Under the pieces are notes generated by a model, which did not search any database, had not been told where the DNA came from, and saw nothing but the letters and a program-made list of their open reading frames with translations. From assembly GCA_005879255.1 (NCBI GenBank), contig VBKY01000269.1, forward strand, positions 1 to 13,332: DNA of 13,332 bases. The letters run 5' to 3'. Within the stretch, counting starts at the first letter, position 1. Every line of letters starts with the position of its first letter. This stretch comes from Deltaproteobacteria bacterium. Lineage in GTDB: Bacteria; Desulfobacterota_B; Binatia; UBA9968. Positions 1 through 8,116 of this stretch are shown in pieces. The translations under genes and the position numbers were made by a program.

Positions 1-27
1 TCTTTCCGGGCTGCTCAATCACTGCAG

Positions 28-50
28 GTTTGATTCCCCGCAGCTTGCTG
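28..50. repeat. REP-like hairpin repeat, copy 1 (incomplete)
   Basis: GATTCCCCGCAGCTTGCTG at 32-50 matches the left arm and loop of the repeat at 191-210 (GATACCCCGTCAGCTTGCTG). The CAGC-tt-GCTG inner stem is intact. The right arm expected next, CGGGGTA, is replaced by GGTAAAGGG, so only half the outer stem remains. It is best read as a degenerate or truncated copy of a dispersed intergenic palindrome. Confidence 0.55.
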
Positions 51-81
51 GGTAAAGGGCTATTCCCAGACTCTCAGAGTC

Positions 82-159
82 CGTCATTCCCGAATGCTTC
101 TATCGGGAATCCAGGCGAGACCGGAACTGGACCCCCGATTAAAACATTCGGGGGTGACG
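82..159. repeat. MITE-like element with terminal inverted repeats
   Basis: The ends CGTCATTCCCGAATG (82-96) and CATTCGGGGGTGACG (145-159) are inverted repeats matching at 13 of 15 positions. Each end also folds on itself: ATTCCCGA at 86-93 pairs with TCGGGAAT at 103-110, and ACCCCCGA at 131-138 pairs with TCGGGGGT at 148-155. The 78-bp unit therefore can form either one long stem or two side-by-side hairpins. It has no coding capacity, and I could not identify a target-site duplication. The architecture is that of a small non-autonomous element or extragenic palindrome. Confidence 0.65.
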
Positions 160-192
160 CCTTTGGGATAAATTCTCATCGCCATCTTCTGA

Positions 193-217
193 TACCCCGT
201 CAGCTTGCTGCGGGGTA
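193..217. repeat. REP-like hairpin repeat, copy 2 (complete)
   Basis: TACCCCG (193-199) pairs perfectly with CGGGGTA (211-217), and inside it CAGC (201-204) pairs with GCTG (207-210) around a TT loop. One unpaired T at 200 interrupts an otherwise 11-bp stem. It shares its left half with copy 1 at 32-50. There is no T-tract immediately after the stem, and no gene lies upstream within the window, so a repeat is preferred over a terminator. Confidence 0.6.
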
Positions 218-413
218 GTTCATTAAAATTAATCTCACTGAAAACGTCCGTTCGTGTTCAACGGAGACGCTAGTGTTAGCTCCTAACCCGAGTTGCTCGG
301 TCTGCCACTCTCTAATTCACTTTTCAAACAATCTTCGGAACCTCGAGCTTCAAGTAACTCAACTTGCCATCGCGACATGCTTCGAATAAACGAAGGTAGA
401 ATATTGAGAGTCC

Positions 414-419
414 AAAAGG
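414..419 (+). promoter_or_regulatory. Ribosome binding site for the first kinase (supports TTG start)
   Basis: AAAAGG lies 7 nt before TTG at 427. The first in-frame ATG (457) has no comparable purine-rich site before it. The match to a Shine-Dalgarno sequence is only moderate, so ATG 457, which would shorten the protein by 10 residues, remains possible. Confidence 0.45.
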
Positions 420-426
420 TTGATTT

Positions 427-3400
427 TTGCTTGGGTGGCCGTACAATCCCGCCCGGATGGACCCAACTCAGCCAAAACGGATTTTGGGCTGCGCGTTTCG
501 ATCCTTGTGCTGGTTAGCCGCTTACGCGATTTGCGCGATAATTGGCTTGACGGCGGCGATTAAGCTCCACGGCGCGGATGGCGCCGAAGAATGGCGTGCC
601 AAACGCGTGTTGATCATTTCGACGGGAAGCCGGCTTGCGCCCGGCTTCATACTCGCCGATCGGCAGTTGCTTCAATCATTGGAGAACATTCCATCGGTGC
701 GGATCGAGACCTATGCCGAGAATCTCGATCTGGTTCGCTTCCCGAGCGAAGGTTATCGGAAGATTTTGACCGAGTATTTAACCGCGAAATTTGCAGAGAG
801 CCCTCCCGATCTGGTCATATTAGTCTACGTCGGCAACCTGGGGATCGCCGGAAAGTTGCTGCCGCAACTGTTTCCAGGCACGCCGATCATTGTCGCCGGC
901 TTGACAGAAGAGGAACTGAGAACCGATCAGTTCGGTCCTTTTGTGAGTGGCTTAGCGCAACGTGTTGATCCGCGCGCGAATCTCGAATTAATTCTCCGTC
1001 TACAACCCGAACTGCGCCGTATCGTCGTCATTGGTGGCACGGCAGAAATCGATCGTCAGGTACTCCAGCGCGTTAAAGAGGCAGCGCAGTCGATCAAGGG
1101 TCACATCCAAATCGATTTCTGGGACAACCTGACGATGGCCGAGTTGCGAAAGGCGGTAATCGCAATGCCACAAGACACTGCGATCCTGTATGCCAGGATG
1201 TTTCGGGACGCAGCCGGTCAAGCCGTTATTTCTTCGGAGGTGGGCCAGTGGATCGCTCAGTCCGCTAACGTGCCCGTCTATGTGATGACGGATGCGAGTT
1301 TCGGCACGGGCGCTGTCGGTGGCTCATTGGCAAGTATCGAGGCTTTTGGGAAACGGGCTGGCGAACTGGCACGTCAGATCTTAACCGGCACAGCTCCGGC
1401 ATCGCTGCCATTCGAAATCCGCAGCGACAGCGTGGCGACTTTCGATTGGCGGGCGTTGAAACGCTGGGGTATAGCGGAAAGCCGGCTTCCACCAAACAGC
1501 GTCGTGCGATTTAGGGCGCGCTCACTGTGGGAAGAATATCGCTGGTACGTCATCGGAGCGCTCATCGTCATCGGTGTGCAGGGCGCGATGATCGCCGACT
1601 TACTGCTGCAACGCGCCCGCCGGCGCCGGGTGGAAGCCGACCTTGTGGAGAACCGGCAGTTCATGGAGTTGGCCACGGAAGCCGGTGGGATCGGATTGTG
1701 GGTTCGCGACCTGGTCAAGGGTGATCTGTGGGTCAATCCTCGCCTGCGTTCTTTGCTCGGATTCGGTCAAGCCGATGTGCTCGGCGTCGACGAGGTCTTG
1801 GCCCGCATCCATCCCGACGACCGGGCTCAAGTGATGTCTGTGATCCAGCGCGCGGAAGAGACTGCAATCCCATTTGACTTGGAGTTTCGCACCGCGATTC
1901 CTAACACACCGGAACGCTGGATTGCCGTTAGAGGTCAGTTCAAGCGCGGTCCTCAAGGCCAGCTCCTGCGCCGGATGGGCACAATGATTGATATCACCGG
2001 GCGTAAACTTGCCGAGCAGAAACTGTGGGAGAGTGAAGAGGATTTTCGCCGGCTGGTAGAGAACACGTCGGCCGTCATTTGGCAAGCCGATATCGATACC
2101 TGGGTGTTTAGCTATGTCGGTCCACAGGCGGTCAAGCTGCTCGGTTATCCGCTGGAACAATGGTACGATAAAGATTTTTGGATATCTCATCTCCATCCCG
2201 ACGATAGGGAGCGGGCGGTCAGCATTTGTTTGACAATGAGAAAGAGCGCGCAGGAATTCGATTTCGAGTATCGAATGATTGGGGCGTCAGGGGAAGTCGT
2301 CTGGATTCACGACATTGTCAATTGTCAGCATCACAATGGCAAGCCAACGCAGCTTCGCGGTCTTATGCTCGATATTACCAAGCGGAAGCAGGCAGAAGAG
2401 GCGCTGAGAGGGGAACGGGCGTTCTTACGACAGGTCATCGACACTGTGCCGAACTTTATTTTTGCCAAGGACCGCCAGGGACGATTTGTGCTGGCGAACC
2501 AAGCGGTCGCCGATGCGTACGGGACAACGGTAGAGAACCTGATCGGGAAGACGGATTCGGATTTCAATCCCCACCGAGACGAAGTTGAGTTCTCCCGTCG
2601 GATAGACGCGCAGGTTATCGAAACCTTACAAGAGCTCGCTATTCCTGAAGAGCAAATCACAGATGCCCAGGGGCGGGTACGCTGGCTCCAGACGATGAAA
2701 CGGCCGATCATTGGAAGCGATGGCTCGGCGAAGCAAGTCCTAGGCGCATCCACCGACATCACGCAACGTAAACAAACAGAAATGCAACTACAGGAACAGC
2801 GCACGGACCTCGCCCATGTGGCGCGCATCTCCACAATGGGTGAATTGGCGGCGTCGCTGGCCCACGAGTTGAACCAGCCGCTCACGGCGATCCTGAGTAA
2901 CGCCCAAGCCGCTCTCCGCTTTCTCAGCAGCAAACCGGCCGACCTGGAAGAAGTGCGCGAGATTCTCCAGGACATCGTCAAGGACAACAGCCGTGCCGGC
3001 GAGGTGATCCGGCGCATGCGGGCGCTGGTAAAAAAGGAAGCTCTCGAGTTCGCTACTCTCGATCTCGCGAGCCTGATCCGCGACGTGGTAGCGCTGTTGC
3101 ACAGCGACGCGATCTTGCAAAATGTCAATATCGCGCTTGAGCTGGATGATAATTTGCCGGCGGTGCGCGGTGACAAGGTCCAATTGCAGCAGGTGGTGCT
3201 CAACCTCATGCTCAACGCGTTTGACGCGATGAAAGATTGTCCCGCAAGCGAGCGAGTCGTCCAGTTAAGGTTGGAGGACAACGGCATGGGCTTGATCCAG
3301 GGATCTGTGCGCGACCGCGGGACGGGCTTGAGCGGCGACAAGCTCGACAAAATTTTTCAACCGTTTTACACGACCAAAGGTGACGGACTGGGTATGGGGC

Positions 3401-3561
3401 TTTCGATCTGTCGATCCATTATCGAAGCTCACGGCGGGCGTCTCTGGGTCGAGAACAACCCGGACCGCGGCGCAACTTTCTACTTCACCGTGCTGATGGC
3501 GCCGGCGAGGGAGCAGAACGTCTCGAAATCCGCGGCATGGATCAACAATAACGTAACGTAA
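427..3561 (+). CDS. Sensor histidine kinase with periplasmic ABC-binding-protein-like domain and three PAS domains
   Basis: The predicted protein is a 1044-residue inner-membrane histidine kinase. Residues 23-46 are a hydrophobic signal anchor. About 57-340 resemble ABC-transporter substrate-binding sensor domains (start KRVLIISTGSRLAPGF; LFPGTPIIVAG). A transmembrane helix spans about 373-395. Three PAS domains follow at about 408-530, 539-656 and 666-785; each ends in a DIT-x-RK type motif. The HisKA H-box contains LAHELNQP with His813 as predicted phosphoacceptor. The HATPase_c domain has an N-box at 919-935 (LQQVVLNLMLNAFDAM), G1 with Asp963 (DRGTG) and G2 GLGMGL at 987-992, so catalysis looks intact. 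There is no receiver domain, so it needs a separate response regulator, most likely the FixJ-like protein encoded at 8117. The start is TTG, with AAAAGG 7 nt upstream. Its TAA overlaps the next ATG (TAATG), which suggests translational coupling. The ligand is unknown. Confidence 0.9.
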   Translation: MLGWPYNPARMDPTQPKRILGCAFRSLCWLAAYAICAIIGLTAAIKLHGADGAEEWRAKRVLIISTGSRLAPGFILADRQLLQSLENIPSVRIETYAENLDLVRFPSEGYRKILTEYLTAKFAESPPDLVILVYVGNLGIAGKLLPQLFPGTPIIVAGLTEEELRTDQFGPFVSGLAQRVDPRANLELILRLQPELRRIVVIGGTAEIDRQVLQRVKEAAQSIKGHIQIDFWDNLTMAELRKAVIAMPQDTAILYARMFRDAAGQAVISSEVGQWIAQSANVPVYVMTDASFGTGAVGGSLASIEAFGKRAGELARQILTGTAPASLPFEIRSDSVATFDWRALKRWGIAESRLPPNSVVRFRARSLWEEYRWYVIGALIVIGVQGAMIADLLLQRARRRRVEADLVENRQFMELATEAGGIGLWVRDLVKGDLWVNPRLRSLLGFGQADVLGVDEVLARIHPDDRAQVMSVIQRAEETAIPFDLEFRTAIPNTPERWIAVRGQFKRGPQGQLLRRMGTMIDITGRKLAEQKLWESEEDFRRLVENTSAVIWQADIDTWVFSYVGPQAVKLLGYPLEQWYDKDFWISHLHPDDRERAVSICLTMRKSAQEFDFEYRMIGASGEVVWIHDIVNCQHHNGKPTQLRGLMLDITKRKQAEEALRGERAFLRQVIDTVPNFIFAKDRQGRFVLANQAVADAYGTTVENLIGKTDSDFNPHRDEVEFSRRIDAQVIETLQELAIPEEQITDAQGRVRWLQTMKRPIIGSDGSAKQVLGASTDITQRKQTEMQLQEQRTDLAHVARISTMGELAASLAHELNQPLTAILSNAQAALRFLSSKPADLEEVREILQDIVKDNSRAGEVIRRMRALVKKEALEFATLDLASLIRDVVALLHSDAILQNVNIALELDDNLPAVRGDKVQLQQVVLNLMLNAFDAMKDCPASERVVQLRLEDNGMGLIQGSVRDRGTGLSGDKLDKIFQPFYTTKGDGLGMGLSICRSIIEAHGGRLWVENNPDRGATFYFTVLMAPAREQNVSKSAAWINNNVT

Positions 3562-5885
3562 TGAAAAGAGAGCATTGCGCGCGCGCTTTGGCACGAGCCT
3601 GGGTGCATGGCGTTGTTCACGGGTTGTGTCTGGTCTTGTGCTTCGTTGCCATATCGGATGTCCGTGCCGAGGAAGAGCAGGTTAAACGCGTTCTCATCGT
3701 TCACTCCTTCGGGAGCAGTGCGCCACCGTTCACGACCCACTCGACCGCGTTCGAAACCACGCTGACCCAGGAGATGGGGAAGCGCGTTGATCTCGACCAG
3801 GTTTCCCTGGACATGGCTCGCTACGCGCAGCCGGACATGGAAGAAGTGTTCGTCGAGTTCCTGCACAAGCGGCTCGCGAAATGGCAGCCGGACCTGGTGG
3901 TGCCGATTGGATCCCCCGCCGGTCGTTTCGTGGTGAAGTTTCGGGATCGTCTGTTTCCGGGGACGCCCGTTATTTACACGGGGATGGACCGGCGGACGGT
4001 GCCGCCCGATGCGATTACGAGGAATGCCACGTTCGTCGGGGAAGACTTCAAGCTAACCGGCCTGGTCGAGGACATCCTCCAACTCGCGCCTGACACAACC
4101 AACATCGAAGTCATTCTCGGTGCGACGCCGCTCGAACGGTACTGGACGGACGAGTTTCGCCGTGCGTTCGAGCCATTTGCCGACCGCGTGAGCTTCAACT
4201 TCCTCAACGAACTGTCCTTCGACCAGATGCTGCGACGGCTGTCCAAGTTGCCGCCGCACTCCTTCATCCTGCTCGGCCTGTTCCTTCGGGATGCGGCGGG
4301 CGTGACGCACAACGAGGATGAGGCGCTCCAGCGTCTTCATGCCGTCGCCAATGCGCCGATCAACGGGCTCTACCAGAATCAGCTGGGCCTGGGGATCGTC
4401 GGCGGCCGCCTGTACCAGGGAGAGCTCGAGGGCGTGGAGTCCGCCCGCATCGCTGTGCGAGTCCTCGGCGGCGAACCAATGTCGAATTTTCCACCGATGC
4501 TCGTTGGCACGCAACAACCGCGATACGACTGGCGGGAATTGCGGCGCTGGAACATCAGCGAGAGCCGCCTGCCACCCGGCAGCGTGATCGAATTCCGGCA
4601 GCCGACGGTTTGGAAGCGGTACCAATGGTGGATCATAGGCGCGCTCGCCATTATCTGCTTGCAGGCCGCGATGATCGTCGCTTTGGTTGTGCAGCGCCGG
4701 CACCGGCGCCAGGTCGAAGCCGACCTGCGGGAAAGCCAGCAAGTGATGGAACTTGCTACCAGCGCCGGGGAGCTGGGTTTGTGGTCGCGTGATTTGACAG
4801 ATGGCGGTGTTTGGGCCAATGCGTCTCTGCGTTCTCTGTTTGGTTTCGGCGCAGATGACGCCGTCCATTTCGAAGACCTACTCAGGCGCGTCCATCCCGA
4901 TGACCGGCGGCGTATGCTCTTGGAAGTCGAGAACACGCAACCGGCGGCGATGCCATTTGACGGAGAGTTCCGCGTTCTTTTACCCAATGGCACGGAACGG
5001 TGGCTGTTAGCGAAAGGCCGGAGCGTTGTCGAGCCCCACGATCGCGGTTTGCGGAGGATGGGTACCGTACTGGAAATAACCGAGCGCAAACACGCCGACG
5101 CCGAACTGCGGCGCAACCGCGAAGAGCTCGCGCATGTGACGCGAATCACCACCATGGGCGAGCTGGCGGCTTCGCTGGCGCATGAATTGAATCAACCGCT
5201 TACGGCCATCCTTAGTAACGCACAGGCCGCTCAACGTTTCTTATCCGGCAAGCCGTCAGACATCGAAGAAGGGCGCGAAATTCTCCATGATATTGTTGAA
5301 GACAACAAGCGCGCCGGCGAAGTCATCCGCCGGATGCGCGCGCTAGTTAAGAAGGGAGAATTCGACTTCAGTTCAATTGATCTCTCTGATATTATCCAGG
5401 GAATCATGTCGCTCGTTCATAGCGACGCGGTATTGCGCAACCTGCGCGTAAGGCTCGATGTCGACCCAGATCTGCCGCCCACGCGGGGCGACAAGATTCA
5501 ATTGCAGCAAGTCCTGCTCAATCTTTTGCTCAACGCGTTTGAGGCGATGAAAGATTGTCCGGCGGACAAGCGGGACGTTTCGGTGCGAGCTGAACTGGAC
5601 GGTCGGGACATGCTGCAGATTTCGGTCAGTGATCACGGGACGGGTTTGACGAGCGATCAGCTCGATAAGATTTTCCAACCGTTTTTCACCACCAAGCGCG
5701 AGGGGTTGGGGATGGGATTGTCGATTAGCCGATCGATCGTCGAAGCTCACGGCGGGCGGCTATGGGCCGAGAACAATGCGGATCACGGCGCAACATTCTA
5801 TTTCACCCTGCCGGTTACCGGGGTAGCGGTGGAACAAAAGGAAGATCCGACCGGCCCAAGAGGTTGGTTGGCGGCATCTAAGTGA
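3561..5885 (+). CDS. Sensor histidine kinase, tandem paralog with one PAS domain
   Basis: This 774-residue kinase is a paralog of the gene just upstream. Residues 1-36 form a signal peptide with likely cleavage after VRA. About 40-335 are an ABC-substrate-binding-like periplasmic domain (KRVLIVHSFGSSAPPF; LFPGTPVIYTGMD). A transmembrane helix covers about 357-379, one PAS domain about 393-510, and the HisKA H-box has His541 in LAHELNQP. HATPase_c follows, with an N-box from 647 (Asn654/Asn658), G1 at Asp691 (DHGTG) and G2 GLGMGL at 715-720. Compared with its neighbour it lacks about 255 residues between the PAS exit motif (Met500) and the H-box, which is exactly the second and third PAS domains. 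There is no receiver or output domain. The ATG shares one base with the preceding stop codon, so the two kinases are probably made together. The sensed molecule cannot be named from sequence. Confidence 0.9.
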   Translation: MKREHCARALARAWVHGVVHGLCLVLCFVAISDVRAEEEQVKRVLIVHSFGSSAPPFTTHSTAFETTLTQEMGKRVDLDQVSLDMARYAQPDMEEVFVEFLHKRLAKWQPDLVVPIGSPAGRFVVKFRDRLFPGTPVIYTGMDRRTVPPDAITRNATFVGEDFKLTGLVEDILQLAPDTTNIEVILGATPLERYWTDEFRRAFEPFADRVSFNFLNELSFDQMLRRLSKLPPHSFILLGLFLRDAAGVTHNEDEALQRLHAVANAPINGLYQNQLGLGIVGGRLYQGELEGVESARIAVRVLGGEPMSNFPPMLVGTQQPRYDWRELRRWNISESRLPPGSVIEFRQPTVWKRYQWWIIGALAIICLQAAMIVALVVQRRHRRQVEADLRESQQVMELATSAGELGLWSRDLTDGGVWANASLRSLFGFGADDAVHFEDLLRRVHPDDRRRMLLEVENTQPAAMPFDGEFRVLLPNGTERWLLAKGRSVVEPHDRGLRRMGTVLEITERKHADAELRRNREELAHVTRITTMGELAASLAHELNQPLTAILSNAQAAQRFLSGKPSDIEEGREILHDIVEDNKRAGEVIRRMRALVKKGEFDFSSIDLSDIIQGIMSLVHSDAVLRNLRVRLDVDPDLPPTRGDKIQLQQVLLNLLLNAFEAMKDCPADKRDVSVRAELDGRDMLQISVSDHGTGLTSDQLDKIFQPFFTTKREGLGMGLSISRSIVEAHGGRLWAENNADHGATFYFTLPVTGVAVEQKEDPTGPRGWLAASK

Positions 5886-5961
5886 CTTTCGTGCCAAGCG
5901 AAGGAAACAAAAGCGGCGGTCAATTCGTATTCAACACCTCGCGGTCTTGCTCCTCGTGCGC

Positions 5962-5977
5962 CGGGAATACCTTCCCG
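5962..5977. repeat. Small hairpin ahead of the MASE1 kinase
   Basis: CGGGAA (5962-5967) and TTCCCG (5972-5977) form a perfect 6-bp stem with a TACC loop, ending 18 nt before ATG 5996. It could influence translation of the third kinase. There is no T-tract, so it is not a normal intrinsic terminator. A stem this short can also arise by chance. The rest of the 110-bp gap shows nothing recognisable. Confidence 0.25.
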
Positions 5978-5995
5978 CAAGTGTAGAACATACCT

Positions 5996-8050
5996 ATGCT
6001 GGCCCGGGTGAAGACCAAACGAAAGATGGAAGCGAAGACTCGATCGATCTTGATCGGCCTGCTGGTGGGAATCGCCTATTACCTGGGCGCGATGGTCGGC
6101 TTTGCGTTGACGTTACCAACTCACTCGGTCTCTACGCTTTGGCCGCCTAACGCGATTGTGCTCGCCTTTCTGTTGTTAGAACCTCGCCAAAGTTACTGGC
6201 TTGTTCTCCTTGGCGCATTTCCTGCGCATCTTGTCGTTCAGTTGCAAAGCGGTGTGCCTCTGCCAATGATCTTGTGCTGGTTTATCAGCAACTCCAGCGA
6301 AGCGTTAATCGGGGCATTTTGCCTGCGGCGCTATATCACAGGGCCGGTGGATTTTTCTAGCGTTAGGTGCGTTCTCTTGTATGTTGTCTTTGCCGCCTTA
6401 CTAGCTCCCTTCCTGAGCTCATTTCTCGATGCCGGATTCGTGTCGCTGGTCGGGTGGAAAGAGCAAACCTATTGGCAGGTTTGGCTGACACGCTTTCCAT
6501 CGAATGTTCTCGCGGCGCTGGCGATCCCACCGGTAATTCTTCTTTGGGCTTCCCGTGGCGTGAGATGGCTAAGAGGCGCACCTTGGCACCGCTATCTCGA
6601 ACCCGTTTTCATTATCGGCGGATTGATCGTCGTGAGTGTTTTGGTTTTCAGCTGGCAGACGGCCGGAGCCAAAACCACGCCGGCATCCCTATACTTGCCG
6701 CTGCCGTTTCTGTTATGGGCCGCGATGCGCTGTGGCGCGGCTGGAGCGAGTACGACCCTCTTGATTGTCGTGCTCGGTTCGATCTTCGGCGCCGCCAATG
6801 GAGGCGGTCCTTTTGTCAGTGCCTCAGCGGCAGATAATGTGTTCTCGCTACAAATATTTTTGGTCGCAATTTCTTTGCCGATCATGTTTCTCGCAGGTTT
6901 AGTCGAGGAACAGCGAGAAAAGGCAAAAATATTGAGCGAAAGTGAGGCCCGGTTTCGCTCGATGGCCAACAGCGCGCCAGCCCTCATATGGATGTCCGGT
7001 TTAGACGGGCGTTTCAACTTTTTCAATAAAGCGTGGTTGGACTTAACCGGTCGTACACTGCGTCAGGAACTGGGGAACGGGTGGGCCGAAGGACTGCATC
7101 CTGAGGACTTTCATCGCTTCTTCGAAAAATATGACAGTTCATTTAGCGCACGGGAAGAGTTCTCGATGGAACACCGATTGCGCAAACATGACGGCGAATA
7201 TTCCTGGATTTTTAACAAAGGAGTTCCGCGCTTTGCGTCTGATGGCACCTTTGTTGGCTACATCGGTTCCGCTATCGATATCACCCAACGTAAAGAGGCC
7301 GAAACAAACCTCCAGCAAGAGCGTGAACAATTGGCACGTATGACCCGTGTTTCTACGATGGGTGAACTGGCAGCATCGCTGGCACACGAACTGAACCAAC
7401 CACTGACCGCGATATTAGCCAATGCGCAAGCAGCAGAGCGTTTAATGGCAGCCAAACCGCCGGACTTGGAGGAAGTCGGCGCAATCCTTAAGGACATTAT
7501 AGAGGACAACAACCGAGCTGGGGAGATCATTTGGCGCATGCGGGCATTGATACGAAAGGAAAATATTGAATTGGTGTCGCTCGATCTGCCGACGGTCATC
7601 AGAGACATTGTTACGCTCCTTCATAGCGAAGCCATTCTGCACAACGTGCGAATCCGGCTTGATCTAGGCCACGGGTTTTCGCCGGTCTGTGGCGATCGCG
7701 TGCACTTGCAACAAGTCGTGCTCAATCTATTGCTTAACGCGTTTGACGCGATGAAAGATGTTCCGGCAAACGAACGCGAAATCCAGCTATGGGTTATGGC
7801 AGAAAGCGACGACAGATTAACGGTAGGCGTGCGCGATTGTGGCACAGGTATCACGGGCGAAACTCTTGATAAGGCCTTCGAACCTTTCTACACCACCAAA
7901 CACGATGGGCTCGGTATGGGACTTGCGGTCAGTCGTTCGATTATCGAAGTGCACGGTGGGGAACTTTGGGCGGAGTGCAGCGATTCTAAACCCGGGGCGA
8001 CATTTTATTTTACTGTCCCGGTATGGCGCAGCGCAGAGTCGCGGAATTAA
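5996..8050 (+). CDS. MASE1-PAS sensor histidine kinase
   Basis: This 684-residue integral membrane kinase has a MASE1-type multi-pass sensor from about residue 17 to 303. MASE1 is recognised from the early STLWPPNAIVLAFLLL motif and a run of hydrophobic helices; it is an integral-membrane sensor found on kinases and diguanylate cyclases, usually with no known ligand. One PAS domain spans about 315-436 (FRSMANSAPALIW; exit DITQRK). HisKA has His464 in LAHELNQP, and HATPase_c has an N-box (LQQVVLNLLLNAFDAM), G1 Asp614 (DCGTG) and G2 GLGMGL at 638-643. The catalytic core closely matches the two upstream kinases although the sensor is unrelated, so it probably shares their response regulator. It starts 110 bp after the previous gene and may have its own promoter. 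ATG 5996 lacks a clear Shine-Dalgarno sequence; Met11 (ATG 6026) is an alternative start with little effect on the product. Confidence 0.9.
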   Translation: MLARVKTKRKMEAKTRSILIGLLVGIAYYLGAMVGFALTLPTHSVSTLWPPNAIVLAFLLLEPRQSYWLVLLGAFPAHLVVQLQSGVPLPMILCWFISNSSEALIGAFCLRRYITGPVDFSSVRCVLLYVVFAALLAPFLSSFLDAGFVSLVGWKEQTYWQVWLTRFPSNVLAALAIPPVILLWASRGVRWLRGAPWHRYLEPVFIIGGLIVVSVLVFSWQTAGAKTTPASLYLPLPFLLWAAMRCGAAGASTTLLIVVLGSIFGAANGGGPFVSASAADNVFSLQIFLVAISLPIMFLAGLVEEQREKAKILSESEARFRSMANSAPALIWMSGLDGRFNFFNKAWLDLTGRTLRQELGNGWAEGLHPEDFHRFFEKYDSSFSAREEFSMEHRLRKHDGEYSWIFNKGVPRFASDGTFVGYIGSAIDITQRKEAETNLQQEREQLARMTRVSTMGELAASLAHELNQPLTAILANAQAAERLMAAKPPDLEEVGAILKDIIEDNNRAGEIIWRMRALIRKENIELVSLDLPTVIRDIVTLLHSEAILHNVRIRLDLGHGFSPVCGDRVHLQQVVLNLLLNAFDAMKDVPANEREIQLWVMAESDDRLTVGVRDCGTGITGETLDKAFEPFYTTKHDGLGMGLAVSRSIIEVHGGELWAECSDSKPGATFYFTVPVWRSAESRN

Positions 8051-8095
8051 ACGGAACGTTTATCAGCCGTGAACGTGCGGAAACAAGTTCAGGAT

Positions 8096-8107
8096 AAGGA
8101 AGGAAAG
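8096..8107 (+). promoter_or_regulatory. Strong ribosome binding site deciding the FixJ-like start
   Basis: AAGGAAGGAAAG is a strong Shine-Dalgarno tract ending 9 nt before ATG 8117. It lies inside the longer open frame that begins at GTG 8069, which has no such site before it. This favours initiation at ATG 8117, or at the adjacent ATG 8120. Confidence 0.6.
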
Positions 8108-8116
8108 ATCCAAGGA

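Larger units (their letters stand above)
1..426. other. Repeat-rich non-coding region upstream of the kinase cluster
   Basis: No convincing gene is present. The short open frames here have no ribosome binding site and run across inverted repeats. The stretch holds two copies of a CAGCTTGCTG-centred repeat, a 78-bp inverted-repeat element between them, and then about 200 bp leading to the first kinase. That leader should contain the kinase promoter, but I could not assign -35/-10 boxes with confidence. The AT-rich patch around 218-232 lies just after the second hairpin. Confidence 0.7.

Noticed and set aside
30..218. Small open frame in the upstream region
   Set aside because: It crosses both hairpin repeats and the MITE-like element, has no ribosome binding site, and its sequence is explained by the repeats.
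397..402. TAGAAT as a sigma-70 -10 box for the first kinase
   Set aside because: No acceptable -35 hexamer occurs 16-18 bp upstream, and it would place the transcript start very close to the ribosome binding site.
293..517. Open frame overlapping the start of the first kinase
   Set aside because: It has no ribosome binding site, a composition unlike a protein domain, and it conflicts with the well-supported kinase frame.
2331..3350. 339-codon antisense open frame in the first kinase
   Set aside because: It lies wholly opposite the PAS3/HisKA/HATPase region, its Ser/Arg-rich translation is typical of an antisense shadow, and the kinase motifs are on the + strand.
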